Shown one piece after another: positions 46,299 through 56,023 of a stretch of 64,000 nt of DNA (the stretch's first letter is position 1; the number at the start of each line of letters is the position of its first letter). The position numbers and the translations under genes are program-made. Where the stretch lies: assembly GCA_030544215.1 (NCBI GenBank), contig JARZZO010000011.1, positions 8,232,001 to 8,296,000 of the forward strand, written 5' to 3'. The notes beneath the pieces are model-generated. The model saw only the letters and a list, made by a program, of their open reading frames with translations. It did not search any database and was not told the DNA's origin. The DNA is from Zantedeschia hybrid cultivar (Eukaryota; Streptophyta; Magnoliopsida; Alismatales; Araceae).

Positions 46299-48620
46299 TG
46301 TAAGGACTGAGGTTTTCGGATTCGGTTTTCGGGGTCGGACCCTGTAGTTCTGGCCCTAGTGGGGTCTGGAACTTTGTGTTGTTTCGCGTCGAGCCCGCGA
46401 GACGCGGTTTAAACGGCGTCCACCATGGCAGACGCGTTTCAGGTTCTGCCACGTGGGTGCCACGTGGACTGACTTTGGACCGCGAGCGTACGGCCCTGTC
46501 AGGTCGTATGAACGGCGTCCGTGTGGGTCGACGCCTTTTAGACTGAGACTCTGGGTGTGTCAGAGTACGGCCCTGACAAATTGTCTGAATGGCGTCTGTG
46601 AAGGTCGACGCGTTTCAGAATCTTGTCAGAGCAGCCGTCTTGTCACCTGATAGGCGTCCGTTCATGTCGACGCGTTTTAGCCAGCCTCTGGTTAACCCCG
46701 CGAGCCCTCCTTCTTTCCCTCATTTTCTCCTTCTCCCTTTCTCTCTTTCCCTCCGGCGAACTCGGCGGCGATCCTCCTCCTCCCTCTTTTCCTCACACCA
46801 TTTCGCCTCTCCCTCCACTCCATCCTCTACCTGGCTCCTACCCCTACCACCTCCACTTCCACTGCGGCGTTCTACTCTCCGGACGGCGGCCGACGTCACG
46901 GTGGAGCTAGGACGACCTTGGCGGTACCGGCGGCGGCGTGGGGCGAGACAGGCGGACGGCTTGAAGCTCGGAGGCGTTCGAGGGTCCGGTAGGGTGACGT
47001 TCCCCGTGGCACTGTGTTTAAGATCACGTTTTCCTCAATATGCATATGGTAGATCTTCGGTTTCGGGGGTTAGAATGAGCATGTTTAGGAATTCTATGGG
47101 GGTGTTTGCCTATGAATTGTCTTGCTCTTCGTTTCCCTCCAGTTTGAACGATTTTCGGGGTTATTTGGAAGTGGGAAGGGAGCCCTCGGGTTTAGGGCGT
47201 TCCTGGTTCCTGAGCTTAAAAGACGTCGTGCATGGACGACGCCTTTTTGAAGGGCGTCGGGCCATCACGACGCCTTTTAGGCAGGGATTGACTGTCAGAC
47301 AGTCTGCCCGGTTGGAATTTCTGTGGCTGAAAGACGTCACGGGTAAACGACGCGTTTTTGAACGGCGTCGGGCATCCATGACGCGTTTTAACCGCAGAAA
47401 TACCCTGGTTAAGTCCTTGGGAATTCCGGATTTTCGTGTTGAAAGACGTCTGGGGATGTCGACGCCTTTTGAAAGGCGACCATGAGGGTCGACGCCTTTT
47501 TAAGGCCAGATTCTGAAGACTGATTTATGTGAACCTGTACATGGAGCTTGAATGGCGTCGACCTCGGTCGACGCGATTCAAGACAGAATCTCACTAATGC
47601 ATGCCAGTAAAACGTGTTCACATTGCTAGATAGATAGTTTGCACATGTGTTAAGTGCACCCGATAAAGACGGATTCTTCACGATCGGATGGTTCTATGTG
47701 TGTTGAGCGATCGCGGGATTTTCACGTGACCGGATCGCACTGTGTTGGGTTTTCAGTTACTGTGGACCTGGAGTGACATTGTAGCGCTTTATCACCCTGT
47801 GCTGGTGGGGGCGTGAGCACAGCGCCGGTGGGGGCGTGGGCGGGGTGACGCCTAGTGAGAGAGGGTCACCTGGTGAACCCCGGGGTCAGCTAGTACCGGT
47901 GTGGGAGTGGTACATTCGGAGAGTCACTCATGCTGAGGGAAGGGGTAGTCACCTGAGCCGGTTGGGCCGGAGTAGCGAGCGTGCTATCCGAGGGGCTACT
48001 CCTTGGTCTCAGCGGGTCGAGGTTTTTCCCACCGTTGTTTGTACGGTCGGCGAGTTCTATCGAGACGGCAGTTGTGGGTTTTCTAACGGTTGGCTTAGAA
48101 TGTGCATGATTATTATATTTCGACCGCATGTGTTCTCACGTAGAGAATTAGATATCGTACCTGCCACTACACTTGTTACTTTACTGTTAGCTGTACTTTA
48201 CACTTGTGGGTGTGTGTGTGGGCAGTGGGGATCGAAGGATCCCTACTGAGTCTTGTCTTGAGACTCACCCCTGCGGTTTTCAGGTGAGGACTCCCAGCAG
48301 ACTTAGAGCGGCGCGTGCGGCTGGGTGTAGTGTGTCTTCAGCGGTTGTTCCGGGGTATGCCCCGATGTAGTTGTTATTTATCTTTGGCCTGTATGTTTAA
48401 TTATTTCCTTCTGTTGGAGAATGTAATTATTTGCTGTATCGAGTCGCATTGTAATAATTTTAATTCCTGCACTTTTATTTCAATTCAATGCGATGTGAAT
48501 GTTTAGCTTAGTTTATTATTTATTTCCCAGACTCACTAGATCCTGGTTTGGTCCCAAAATTAATGATTCGGTACCCATTTAGTAATCGGATCCCCGATTA
48601 TAGGGTGGCGGGTCGTTACA
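46299..48620. mobile_element. Solo LTR A4 (family A), nested in element E
   Basis: It starts TGTAAGGACTGAGG and ends GGGTCGTTACA like A2, with a perfect 5-bp TSD TTAAA (46294-46298 and 48621-48625). The length is 2,322 bp. Because it lies inside an element whose LTRs are about 99% identical, family A must have transposed, and lost its internal part, more recently than E. It carries stem-loops at 46383-46680 and a spaced array at 47215-47582. Confidence 0.9.
47215..47582. repeat. 112-bp-period stem-loop array in A4
   Basis: Long hairpins begin at 47215, 47327 and 47439, exactly 112 bp apart, followed by a short one at 47547-47582 (TTGAATGGCGTCGA pairing with TCGACGCGATTCAA, one mismatch). The layout and spacing match the array in A2. 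Confidence 0.85.
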
Positions 48621-49639
48621 TTAAAGATGGTTCCAAATTAGTCAGTGTGTGTCCATATAAGATATGGAAACCAAATAATTCATATGAGATGTGAATTATG
48701 AATAAACCTGATTTAAAAGTCAGGTATTATCGTGATGTGAATTGTGAATGTCTAAAGAGTTTGGACATTACAGTTATTGGCCAGACGATAATGAAATAAT
48801 TGTCGTCCTGAAAGCTGCCTTATGTGAAGAGGAATATGTCCTCAAAGAAGACAGTGGGAGCTGATAAAACTAGAAGATGTTCTAGATTCACAAGTTAACA
48901 TAAGATTATTAGATAATCTTTAGTTGTTTGGAACCGGTCATCACACATCAGAGAACTTCATAGATTTTTGAGATTCTCTCAGTGACTAGAAGGATATGTT
49001 TGACATATCTGATTTAGCAAGATGAGAGGAGCTCAAAATAGATTATGATCTAAAATCTATGATAATGATGCTCTCTGTTATTACAACTTTGAGATTGATA
49101 AGTTCTACTTGTCAATACTGCCTATCATGAGACTGATGACAGTTGGATATTAAAAGCGTCCATTCAATATGATTGAGATAAAGATGTATATGATACACCT
49201 TTAAAGCTTTTAGAATGTCTAGGAAGCGAGTTACGATTTCAAAATTATTTTGAATTAAACTGAAGCTTCCTAAGTTGTAATAAAAGTTTTTGACTTAATT
49301 GTCAAATATTATGTGATCGTTAAGAATGATCACGGATTGTGTGTATTCAGAAAGGACAGTGGGAGCACAATCGCTTTAGTAATGCTTTATGATAATAACA
49401 TCAAAGTCATTGAGAATGGCTTCAAGATGTTACTATTAGTGAAAGCATTGTTAACCATATTTTCTTCCATAATTGATTTAGTTATAATATTCCACGTATT
49501 GGAAATACGAATCTATTAAGATAGATTGGTGGGGATATTATATTGATCTGTATGTCAAAATGTTTGGTATAAATTTCATAACAAATTTCAATTGTTGAGA
49601 TATGGAATTTATTCCTTTAAAGAAAGGGTTCCTTAAAGG
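48621..49639 (+). other. Element E interior, unidentified part
   Basis: This AT-rich sequence follows the nested solo LTR. It presumably corresponds to decayed pol sequence, but I could not align any segment with confidence. Two short phrases containing GACAGTGGGAGC (near 48850 and 49355) are repeated. Confidence 0.4.
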
Positions 49640-50163
49640 ATACAGGAGTGAAATGCATCATTAAGCGCTTGAGAAGTGCTAAGAGTGCATTCACGTATAT
49701 GGAGAGGATGATTTGAAACTATGAGGTCACACTGACTCAAATTTCAAGTTAAATAATGGATTCAACCTTATGGTAGAAAGGAATGGATTGGAATGGTTCT
49801 AATCCAGAACTCGATATTAAGATGACGACATAAACAAGTGATACTGTTATTGGAACAGTATGGATGAAAAGGTTCATCCCTGAACTAGATGTAGTTCTAA
49901 AAGGTATCTGATTAAATCTCGTTGTTGTGGGACAATAGTGGGAGCAATGAATTGTGTAATCGAGCCATGGTCTCTTCAGAAGTTACAGAACATTCTGAGG
50001 TTCTTTCACAGGTTCAGAGACAAAGAATTAAGAGGAAATAACGTAATGGAAATATTCCATATGTAGATAATTTAGCAGATCCCTGACCAAGTCTTTGTCA
50101 CAGACTTTCTGTGAGCATCACCTAGATTTGATGGAGATCAAATGCGAAAGTGATTGGCTTGGG
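49640..50163 (+). pseudogene. RNase H remnant of element E
   Basis: In shifting frames one can read GHTDSNFK (first catalytic Asp region), VWMKRFIPEL, a DNSG motif like the catalytic DNxGA, NLADP and a final DWLGSKWEI that runs into the purine tract. This is the order and wording of the copia RNase H C-terminus. Stops and frameshifts separate all these motifs. Confidence 0.65.
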
Positions 50164-50177
50164 TCCAAGTGGGAGAT
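50164..50177 (+). other. Polypurine tract of element E
   Basis: CCAAGTGGGAGAT directly precedes the 3' LTR and would prime plus-strand synthesis. Confidence 0.85.
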
Positions 50178-51763
50178 TGATGGATATAGGTGTCCTCTAA
50201 GCCAATCATAAGGCACCTATTTCAATCTGGTTCACTAATAAATGGCATTAAATTCATTATGTAGATTGGCATATTTATATTTACGCATAATGAAGTCCAT
50301 GAATATGTGCAATAGTCATCAGATTATGATGAGATCATAATAATGAGACTGATGACTTATAAACACATATTCTTAATTGTTCCTAATCGTAAGATGTTTG
50401 AGAAGGACATCAAACATCCGGTTAGACTAGTACAGGTTATTCCAGCTCATATGATGAGGGTGACTGATCTCGTTAGTTATTAGTGTGGAGACACAATGGT
50501 AAACCTGTAGGTGCTCATTGGAGAATGAGTTTACTGAACTGATCCGACATGAATCGCCGAATGGTAATTTACCTGACTGTCAATCGGCTTGATTCATCGT
50601 CACAGTAGCGTGGTTGATCTTTGGACTTGAGACACCAAAGACACCTTGTCGGTGGACTTCTGGACTTTGACCTTGACCTACGAATCCCTATCCACGGGAT
50701 CTCAAATAGTCAAGGATCGGGTCCAGCGGAAGACCTTCGAAGGTGATTGTGTGTTCAATAAAGGATCGTTCGCTCTCAGGTAACTGGAGCGAGAATGCTC
50801 TAGAGTAGATCCGCAGGAGTCTCTGGCCAGAGCAGAAACAATATCAGAAAAGTGGTTTTCGGATATTGTACAGCGGAGTCTGATTCAAGTGAGTTAACAA
50901 TCTAGGGTTTGACAGTTGACCATACCCTAGGTTAACTCGAGAGCATTGTGCGAACGAAGGATTATAGTCACGTGGTAACTGTGGACGGACAGGTTCCATT
51001 AGTGGGTTGTTGAACCCCATTACCTTCCGGGATCATGCGGTGTTGCTTGGCACCCAACTTGATCAGAAGTCCGACCGAATTCACATGCGATGTCAATTCG
51101 GTTAAGTAATTAGTTAATATCTATATATTAATTAATTACTATAAGTCAATAACTAGTTATTGGACTTAACGGGCTGAAAACCGGACTGGTAAATGGGCCT
51201 AGAGGGTCACACGCAATAAGATTCTCAGTCGGTGGTACATAAGTGGAATTTATATTAACTCGGAGACTTTTGTGAAAAGTCGCGCCGACTTAATATATAT
51301 ACACGCTGTTGAGAAACCCTGGGCCAAGCTCCAGGATTTCCCTTGCTGGCCGTCATCCCCCCTTTCTCTCTCCTACTCTGGGCGTCCCGTTCGACGCGCC
51401 AAAACAGCTTCTGTCTCCGCCGCGTGTGATTCCCGAAAGTCGGGAATTCCCGTCGGCGGGATTTCCGCAACCGTTGCGGTGACGGATCTTCAGCGCGCGA
51501 GCTGTAACGGACGAGGGATCGAGGACGAACCACCGCGGAGGATCGCATGGATACCGCTGGAGGCCGGACGCTTGTGCGGCTTGCGGCATCGCCTCGACGG
51601 AACCGAGACGGAAGCGGATTCGAATCCGCGCACGGTAATCGGATTACTTCTCGTAGTTTTCGGTTTGTGTTTTTCGTTCCGAATCGGATCAGCGGGCATC
51701 GGGCGGGATAAATTTTGTTCTTCGTTTCCGCTGCGTTCTTCGCGTCCCGCCCGGATCCCAACA
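50178..51763 (+). repeat. 3' LTR of element E
   Basis: It is 1,586 bp, identical in length to the 5' LTR, with TG...CA ends followed by the TSD copy TGAAA. Confidence 0.93.
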
Positions 51764-52169
51764 TGAAAGGCATCCAGAAAATCTCATCTCGACAAATATT
51801 TTTTTGAGCATTTATAAGATTATTTTTATTTGTCAACGAAAGGCTAAAAGGAAAGGTTTGACTTTTCGATGCATTCGGCCTGCGATAGTTGATAGAAATT
51901 ACACATCAAGATCGTTAAACATTTCTTCAAATGAAGACGCATAAAGAAATTTCTTCTGTAGTAAAAATGAGCACCTTATGAGGGAGAAGGTTATTACGGT
52001 TAACATTATTAATTGTGCGGACATATGGCTAATTTAGTCGACTAGTCTTCTGTGTACGTATCATCATTTTTTTTATCAATTTATCTAATAAAATTATAAC
52101 AGATCAATGTGTGTGAGGTAACGACACTTTACCTGAAGGGCTTATCTACCAGATTCCCTGTATAGATGA
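51764..52169. other. Short spacer between element E and solo LTR C2
   Basis: About 400 bp of AT-rich DNA with no recognisable feature. Confidence 0.4.
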
Positions 52170-53046
52170 TGATGTAGCCGAAGCTATCACGACCGGATTC
52201 CAAAGTTGGAATCCGAAGTTATGGATCCGGAGCTGGGTCGGATCGGTGCAAGAGACCCGACGGGGATCCGGAAGGCGAAGGAGGCAGAGGCGAAGCCGGA
52301 AGTTCGAGGCCGAGGGTAGCTCGGTCAAATGTTGGCTTGTCTTCGGAAGGCGGGGCCGAGGCTCCTTCGGTCGGGGATGCAGCCGGCGCACGGCGTCGAG
52401 ACCGGTGGGAGAAGTTCGAGGTCGGCGGCCAATACCGACTCGGGGAGGTCGGCAATGATTCGAACCGAGCCCCTGCAGGAGGGAAAGAAAAAGAAACCGG
52501 TCAGCAGGAGTCCCGGGCTTCGGCCCTTAGGAACCCCCTCCGACGGTCAAGTTAGCTTCTGAAGAAGATTCGATTAAGAAGGCAAAGAGTAGCTTTAATG
52601 TTTTTTGGACTATAGTCTTTTAGGGTCTCGAAGGCATAGAATTCCATACCTTTGGCAATAAATAGCGGTGTATTTATAGCAGAGGATAGAGGATGGTTAA
52701 CGGTGACAGCCGATATAGGACTATGTCCGGGCTTACTGGTAAACCGCCATAGTGCCTAGTCCTCCACCGGAGTGGGCCGGACTCGGCTATCGGGCTAAAG
52801 GGGGTTGGGCCGCTGATGGGCCGAAGCCTGCTGGGCCTGGGGCTGCCGGGTTGCTCCCGGGCTGTAGGCTGATGGGCCGCTGACGGGCTGAAGCCTGTTG
52901 GGCCGGGAGCAACGGTGCCGCTTACGGGCCGAGGGCTGTTGGGCCGCTAATGGGCCGAAGGCTCCCTGAGGGCCTTGTACTGCTGCTGCTGGGCTGAACT
53001 GGGTTTGGACTTGTTTTAATGGGCCGAATCGGATTCTGCCTCATCA
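52170..53046 (-). mobile_element. Solo LTR C2 (family C)
   Basis: It runs from TGATGTAGCCGAAG to CTGCCTCATCA with a perfect 5-bp TSD, GATGA (52165-52169 and 53047-53051). It is 877 bp and collinear with C1, including the minus-strand TATA box near 52682. The GGGCCG minisatellite (about 52800-52960) has rearranged relative to C1. Confidence 0.9.
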
Positions 53047-54330
53047 GATGACATGGTCAATTTAACATTGTAAAGTAGAATTGTGAATGAGATCCGAGTC
53101 TAAAGTTAATATAAAAGTATTCTGAATAGGGGATTTCATTGTTACCAATGACAAAATAAGCATAATGCCACATATATATTTTAAAACTATATATATGGTT
53201 TAATCTCTAATCTTCAATCTACACTGTAGTATTGTTCTGTATCGTCTTTACAATTGTTAACTCAGCTATAAAAAAATTTAACACTTTAAACTTTAGCAGT
53301 AAAATACTATAAATTGAATACTATAACACCTTTATACCATAACAGGTGTTAGTGTTAAAGTGTCTAAGTATTAAAATTTTATAGTGTTAATACATTTTTA
53401 TTTTCTCATTATATACTGTAATATTTCAACAATATAATATTGTAACAATATGACAAGAATATTTTAACACTATAAAACTTTAACATAAAGATGCTTTAAA
53501 GTGAACAATAATATACTTTAACATTAAGATATTTTAAAACTAACACCTATTAAAGTACGGTGTTGAAATATTATTATCTTCCTATTATGTTGTTAAAGTA
53601 ATATTCTATTAAAGATAGAGAGTGTGTGCAAATGTTATATTTTAACAAAATAGTTAAGAACAGATTTAAAATTATTGAATACTAATAAATATAAATTAAA
53701 GTAAAAAAGAGAAAAAAATTACAATGTATATTGGACGGGAATATGTAGTGAGTTTTTAGGAGAAGAAGACAAAAAGTTAGGGCGTATTAAAAATTGAAAG
53801 GGAAAGTTGTCACGGTTATTTTGAAAGCAGGGGACTCTAGGTAAAATTCTTAAAAAGCAAAAAGGGTTGAGTAAAGAGGCGAAAAATAAATCCCACCCCT
53901 AATTAGAGAGCATGAATTAATTATCCTTATTGTTTTTTTTATCATAGTTTATGAGTGTGTTTGGAGTAACTTTTAGTTAGAAGTCACCTGTAATTTTTTT
54001 TACAGTATAAAAAATAATACATGGAAGTAATTATAACCAATTTTAGATAATTATAAAAAGTCAGACCTCCCCTAAAAACGTCACTTTTTCTTTGGTTGAG
54101 GAAGTTTTTATTTAGAGTTTTTAATTGAAAGTTAAAAAATAACTAAAATACTATGGAAATAGCTTCCAATAGGTATCATTTTTCTCTTAAAATAACTAAA
54201 AAAATGTCTAACAACGCTTCCAATTAAAAGCTGGGCATGGCCGTGTCAGCAAATCGTCGACGTACATAAAATAGTGTCGCCCCATAAAAATTATGATTCT
54301 GATGGGAAGTGCATCCGATGCTTTCTGTAT
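53047..54330. other. AT-rich intergenic stretch
   Basis: No gene is visible. From about 53240 to 53600 variants of a TTTAACAC/GTGTTAAA word recur on both strands, so the stretch can fold back on itself and may be a MITE. Near 53950 a TGTGTTTGGAG sequence resembles one end of the MITE at 30.5 kb, without a matching right end. Confidence 0.4.
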
Positions 54331-54736
54331 GGGTTTTTTGTATATATATATATCTTTCAAATATATCGTATGTACACCTATACTTTCAACTCTCACATAT
54401 TATCATTACTATTTTTGAAAATTTTAAAATATTACATTTACACCTCTCTTGTCAAACTTTCGTGAATTACTAAGAAATATATCAAAATTATTACATAAAT
54501 CATGATATTATCGGAGATGTTGGGGGTACATAATACAAGATCTTAGTGAATTGAAGAATATATGTATATATATATATATAATATTAAAAAATTTAAAAAT
54601 ATTTATATAAAATCATTAGATTGAAAAGTATAAATATAATTTTTTTAAGATTTCAAAAATATTAATACTAACACGTGAAAGGTGAAAGTATACATGCAAA
54701 TACAGTGTATCTAAAGTGTATATATGCAAAAAACCC
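54331..54736. mobile_element. Mutator-like MITE upstream of the ERF gene
   Basis: The ends GGGTTTTTTG and CAAAAAACCC are inverted repeats. A perfect 9-bp TSD, TTTCTGTAT, flanks the element (54322-54330 and 54737-54745). The inner arms are related to those of the larger element at 35346-36746. It is 406 bp and non-coding. Its right end is about 320 bp upstream of the ERF TATA box. Confidence 0.85.
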
Positions 54737-54872
54737 TTTCTGTATCTAGCACAAGTCGAGTATTTTCTCTTTAACCAAAGCGGATCGTGTTTTCGGGTCC
54801 CTCCCATTAGCCCGCATGCCGACAAGGCATCGCACAGACGAAAAGTGTTCCTCTCAGAAGTCGCACATTCTC

Positions 54873-55062
54873 CACGTGCTGAATCCGATAAGAGGAAAAA
54901 ACTCATGCACTCACAAACCGCTGCCAACCCGCTCCGTGCAGCTGGAAGCGAAAGGCACCAACGAGTGTACTGCCGTGGGGCGTGGATTCCAATCCGCTTT
55001 AACTCCGCGTTACGGGCCCCGCGCTTAGCTGGCTTGCCACCTGGGCGCCGACTCTATATATC
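54873..55062 (+). promoter_or_regulatory. Core promoter of the ERF gene
   Basis: A G-box CACGTG lies at 54873-54878 and a TATA box CTATATATCC at about 55054-55063. The start codon follows 127 bp after the TATA box, leaving an untranslated leader of about 95 nt with CCACC/CAGCAG-rich sequence. The open frame upstream of 55181 is therefore promoter and leader. Confidence 0.6.
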
Positions 55063-55180
55063 CCCCTCCCCGCCCTCTCGCTCCACACGACCCGCCGTTT
55101 CCATTTCACCGACACCACCAACGCCAACCAGCAGCACAGCAAAGCAGCAGCAGAACAACAGGGGAGAGCAGAGGAGGAAG

Positions 55181-56023
55181 ATGGTGCAGAGGCAGCAGGA
55201 CTTCTCTTACATGTATAAGGCCAACGTAGTGAGCCCCCAGGAGGCCATCAAGGCGAAGGACGAGGAGCCACCGCCGGTGACGCCGCTGCAGCAGCCGCCG
55301 GTAGGGCTCATCTGCCCCTACTCCAGGGAGCAGGAGCACTCGATCATGGTGGCCGCCCTCGTCGCTGTCATCTCCGGCAAGGAGGCCGCGGCGTCCCCGG
55401 GGAGCCTCGCGAAGCTGATGCCGCAGGCGGACACCTGCCGCTTCTGCCGCATCGAGGGCTGCCTCGGGTGCGACATCTTCGCCGGCGCCCCCATTGGCGG
55501 TGGCGGCGGGGGGAAGGAGGCGGCGTCGGGGGCGGGCGCGGGGGTCAGCGGTGGCGTGGGGAAGGGTGGCGGGAAGAAGGGGGGAGGGCGCAGTGGGAAG
55601 AAGAACTTCCGGGGGGTGCGGCAGCGGCCGTGGGGGAAGTGGGCGGCGGAGATACGGGACCCGCGGCGGGCTGTGCGGGTGTGGCTGGGCACGTTCGAGA
55701 CGGCCGAGGCCGCCGCCCGCGCCTACGACCGCGCCGCCATCAGCTTCCGCGGCGCCCGCGCCAAGCTCAACTTCCCCTTCCCCGAGCAGCCGTTGCCGGC
55801 GGCCGCCGCCTCCTCCTCCTCCAGCGATTCGCCTCCCTCACCGCCCCCCAATTCTCTCAACTTCCAGCTGCTTATGCAGCAGCAGCAGCAACAACAACAA
55901 CACCAGCAGCAGCACTGCTTGCCGGCGCCGGAGGAGAAGGGGGAGGAGGAGATGACGGGCTTTTGGGATGGCCTGCAGGATCTGATCGACTTCGGAGACG
56001 ACATGTCCTTCCTCGCCCACTGA
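55181..56023 (+). CDS. AP2/ERF transcription factor, ERF group X-like
   Basis: ERF proteins are nuclear factors that bind GCC-box type DNA; group X members in other plants respond to stress, wounding and redox signals. The ATG at 55181 gives 280 residues. An N-terminal EHSIMVAALVAVISG segment (about 53-67) is followed by a CX2CX4CX2C cluster (C86, C89, C94, C97) as in group X proteins. A Gly-rich linker leads to a single AP2 domain at about 142-199: FRGVRQRPWGKWAAEIRDP, VWLGTFETAEAAARAYDRA, GARAKLNFPF. The Ala and Asp in WAAEIRD are those of the ERF rather than DREB subfamily. A Ser/Pro tract, a Gln run (about 233-245) and an acidic end FWDGLQDLIDFGDDM, a plausible activation region, follow. 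The gene is single-exon and intact. The whole frame is extended upstream to 54716, but the promoter position argues against that start. The exact orthologue is not assigned. Confidence 0.96.
   Translation: MVQRQQDFSYMYKANVVSPQEAIKAKDEEPPPVTPLQQPPVGLICPYSREQEHSIMVAALVAVISGKEAAASPGSLAKLMPQADTCRFCRIEGCLGCDIFAGAPIGGGGGGKEAASGAGAGVSGGVGKGGGKKGGGRSGKKNFRGVRQRPWGKWAAEIRDPRRAVRVWLGTFETAEAAARAYDRAAISFRGARAKLNFPFPEQPLPAAAASSSSSDSPPSPPPNSLNFQLLMQQQQQQQQHQQQHCLPAPEEKGEEEMTGFWDGLQDLIDFGDDMSFLAH

Larger units (their letters stand above)
40270..51763 (+). mobile_element. Copia-type LTR retrotransposon (element E), young LTRs and decayed interior
   Basis: The element has 1,586-bp LTRs at 40270-41855 and 50178-51763, a perfect 5-bp TSD TGAAA (40265-40269 and 51764-51768), a perfect initiator-Met primer site and a purine tract. 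I count about 15 differences between the LTRs, roughly 99% identity, so insertion was recent. The interior (about 6 kb once nested A4 is removed) has only shattered remnants of integrase and RNase H, recognisable as Ty1/copia, so it cannot encode its own machinery. It was probably mobilised in trans. The leader has two kinds of hairpin array. No intact ORF longer than 70 codons belongs to the interior. Confidence 0.92.

Noticed and set aside
46589..47485. 298-codon ORF as a gene
   Set aside because: It lies entirely inside solo LTR A4 and runs through GC-rich hairpin sequence. The corresponding part of A2 does not keep the frame.
54716..55180. N-terminal extension of the ERF protein by 155 residues
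   Set aside because: The G-box, TATA box and leader lie inside this stretch, and the family normally starts close to the motif found just after 55181.
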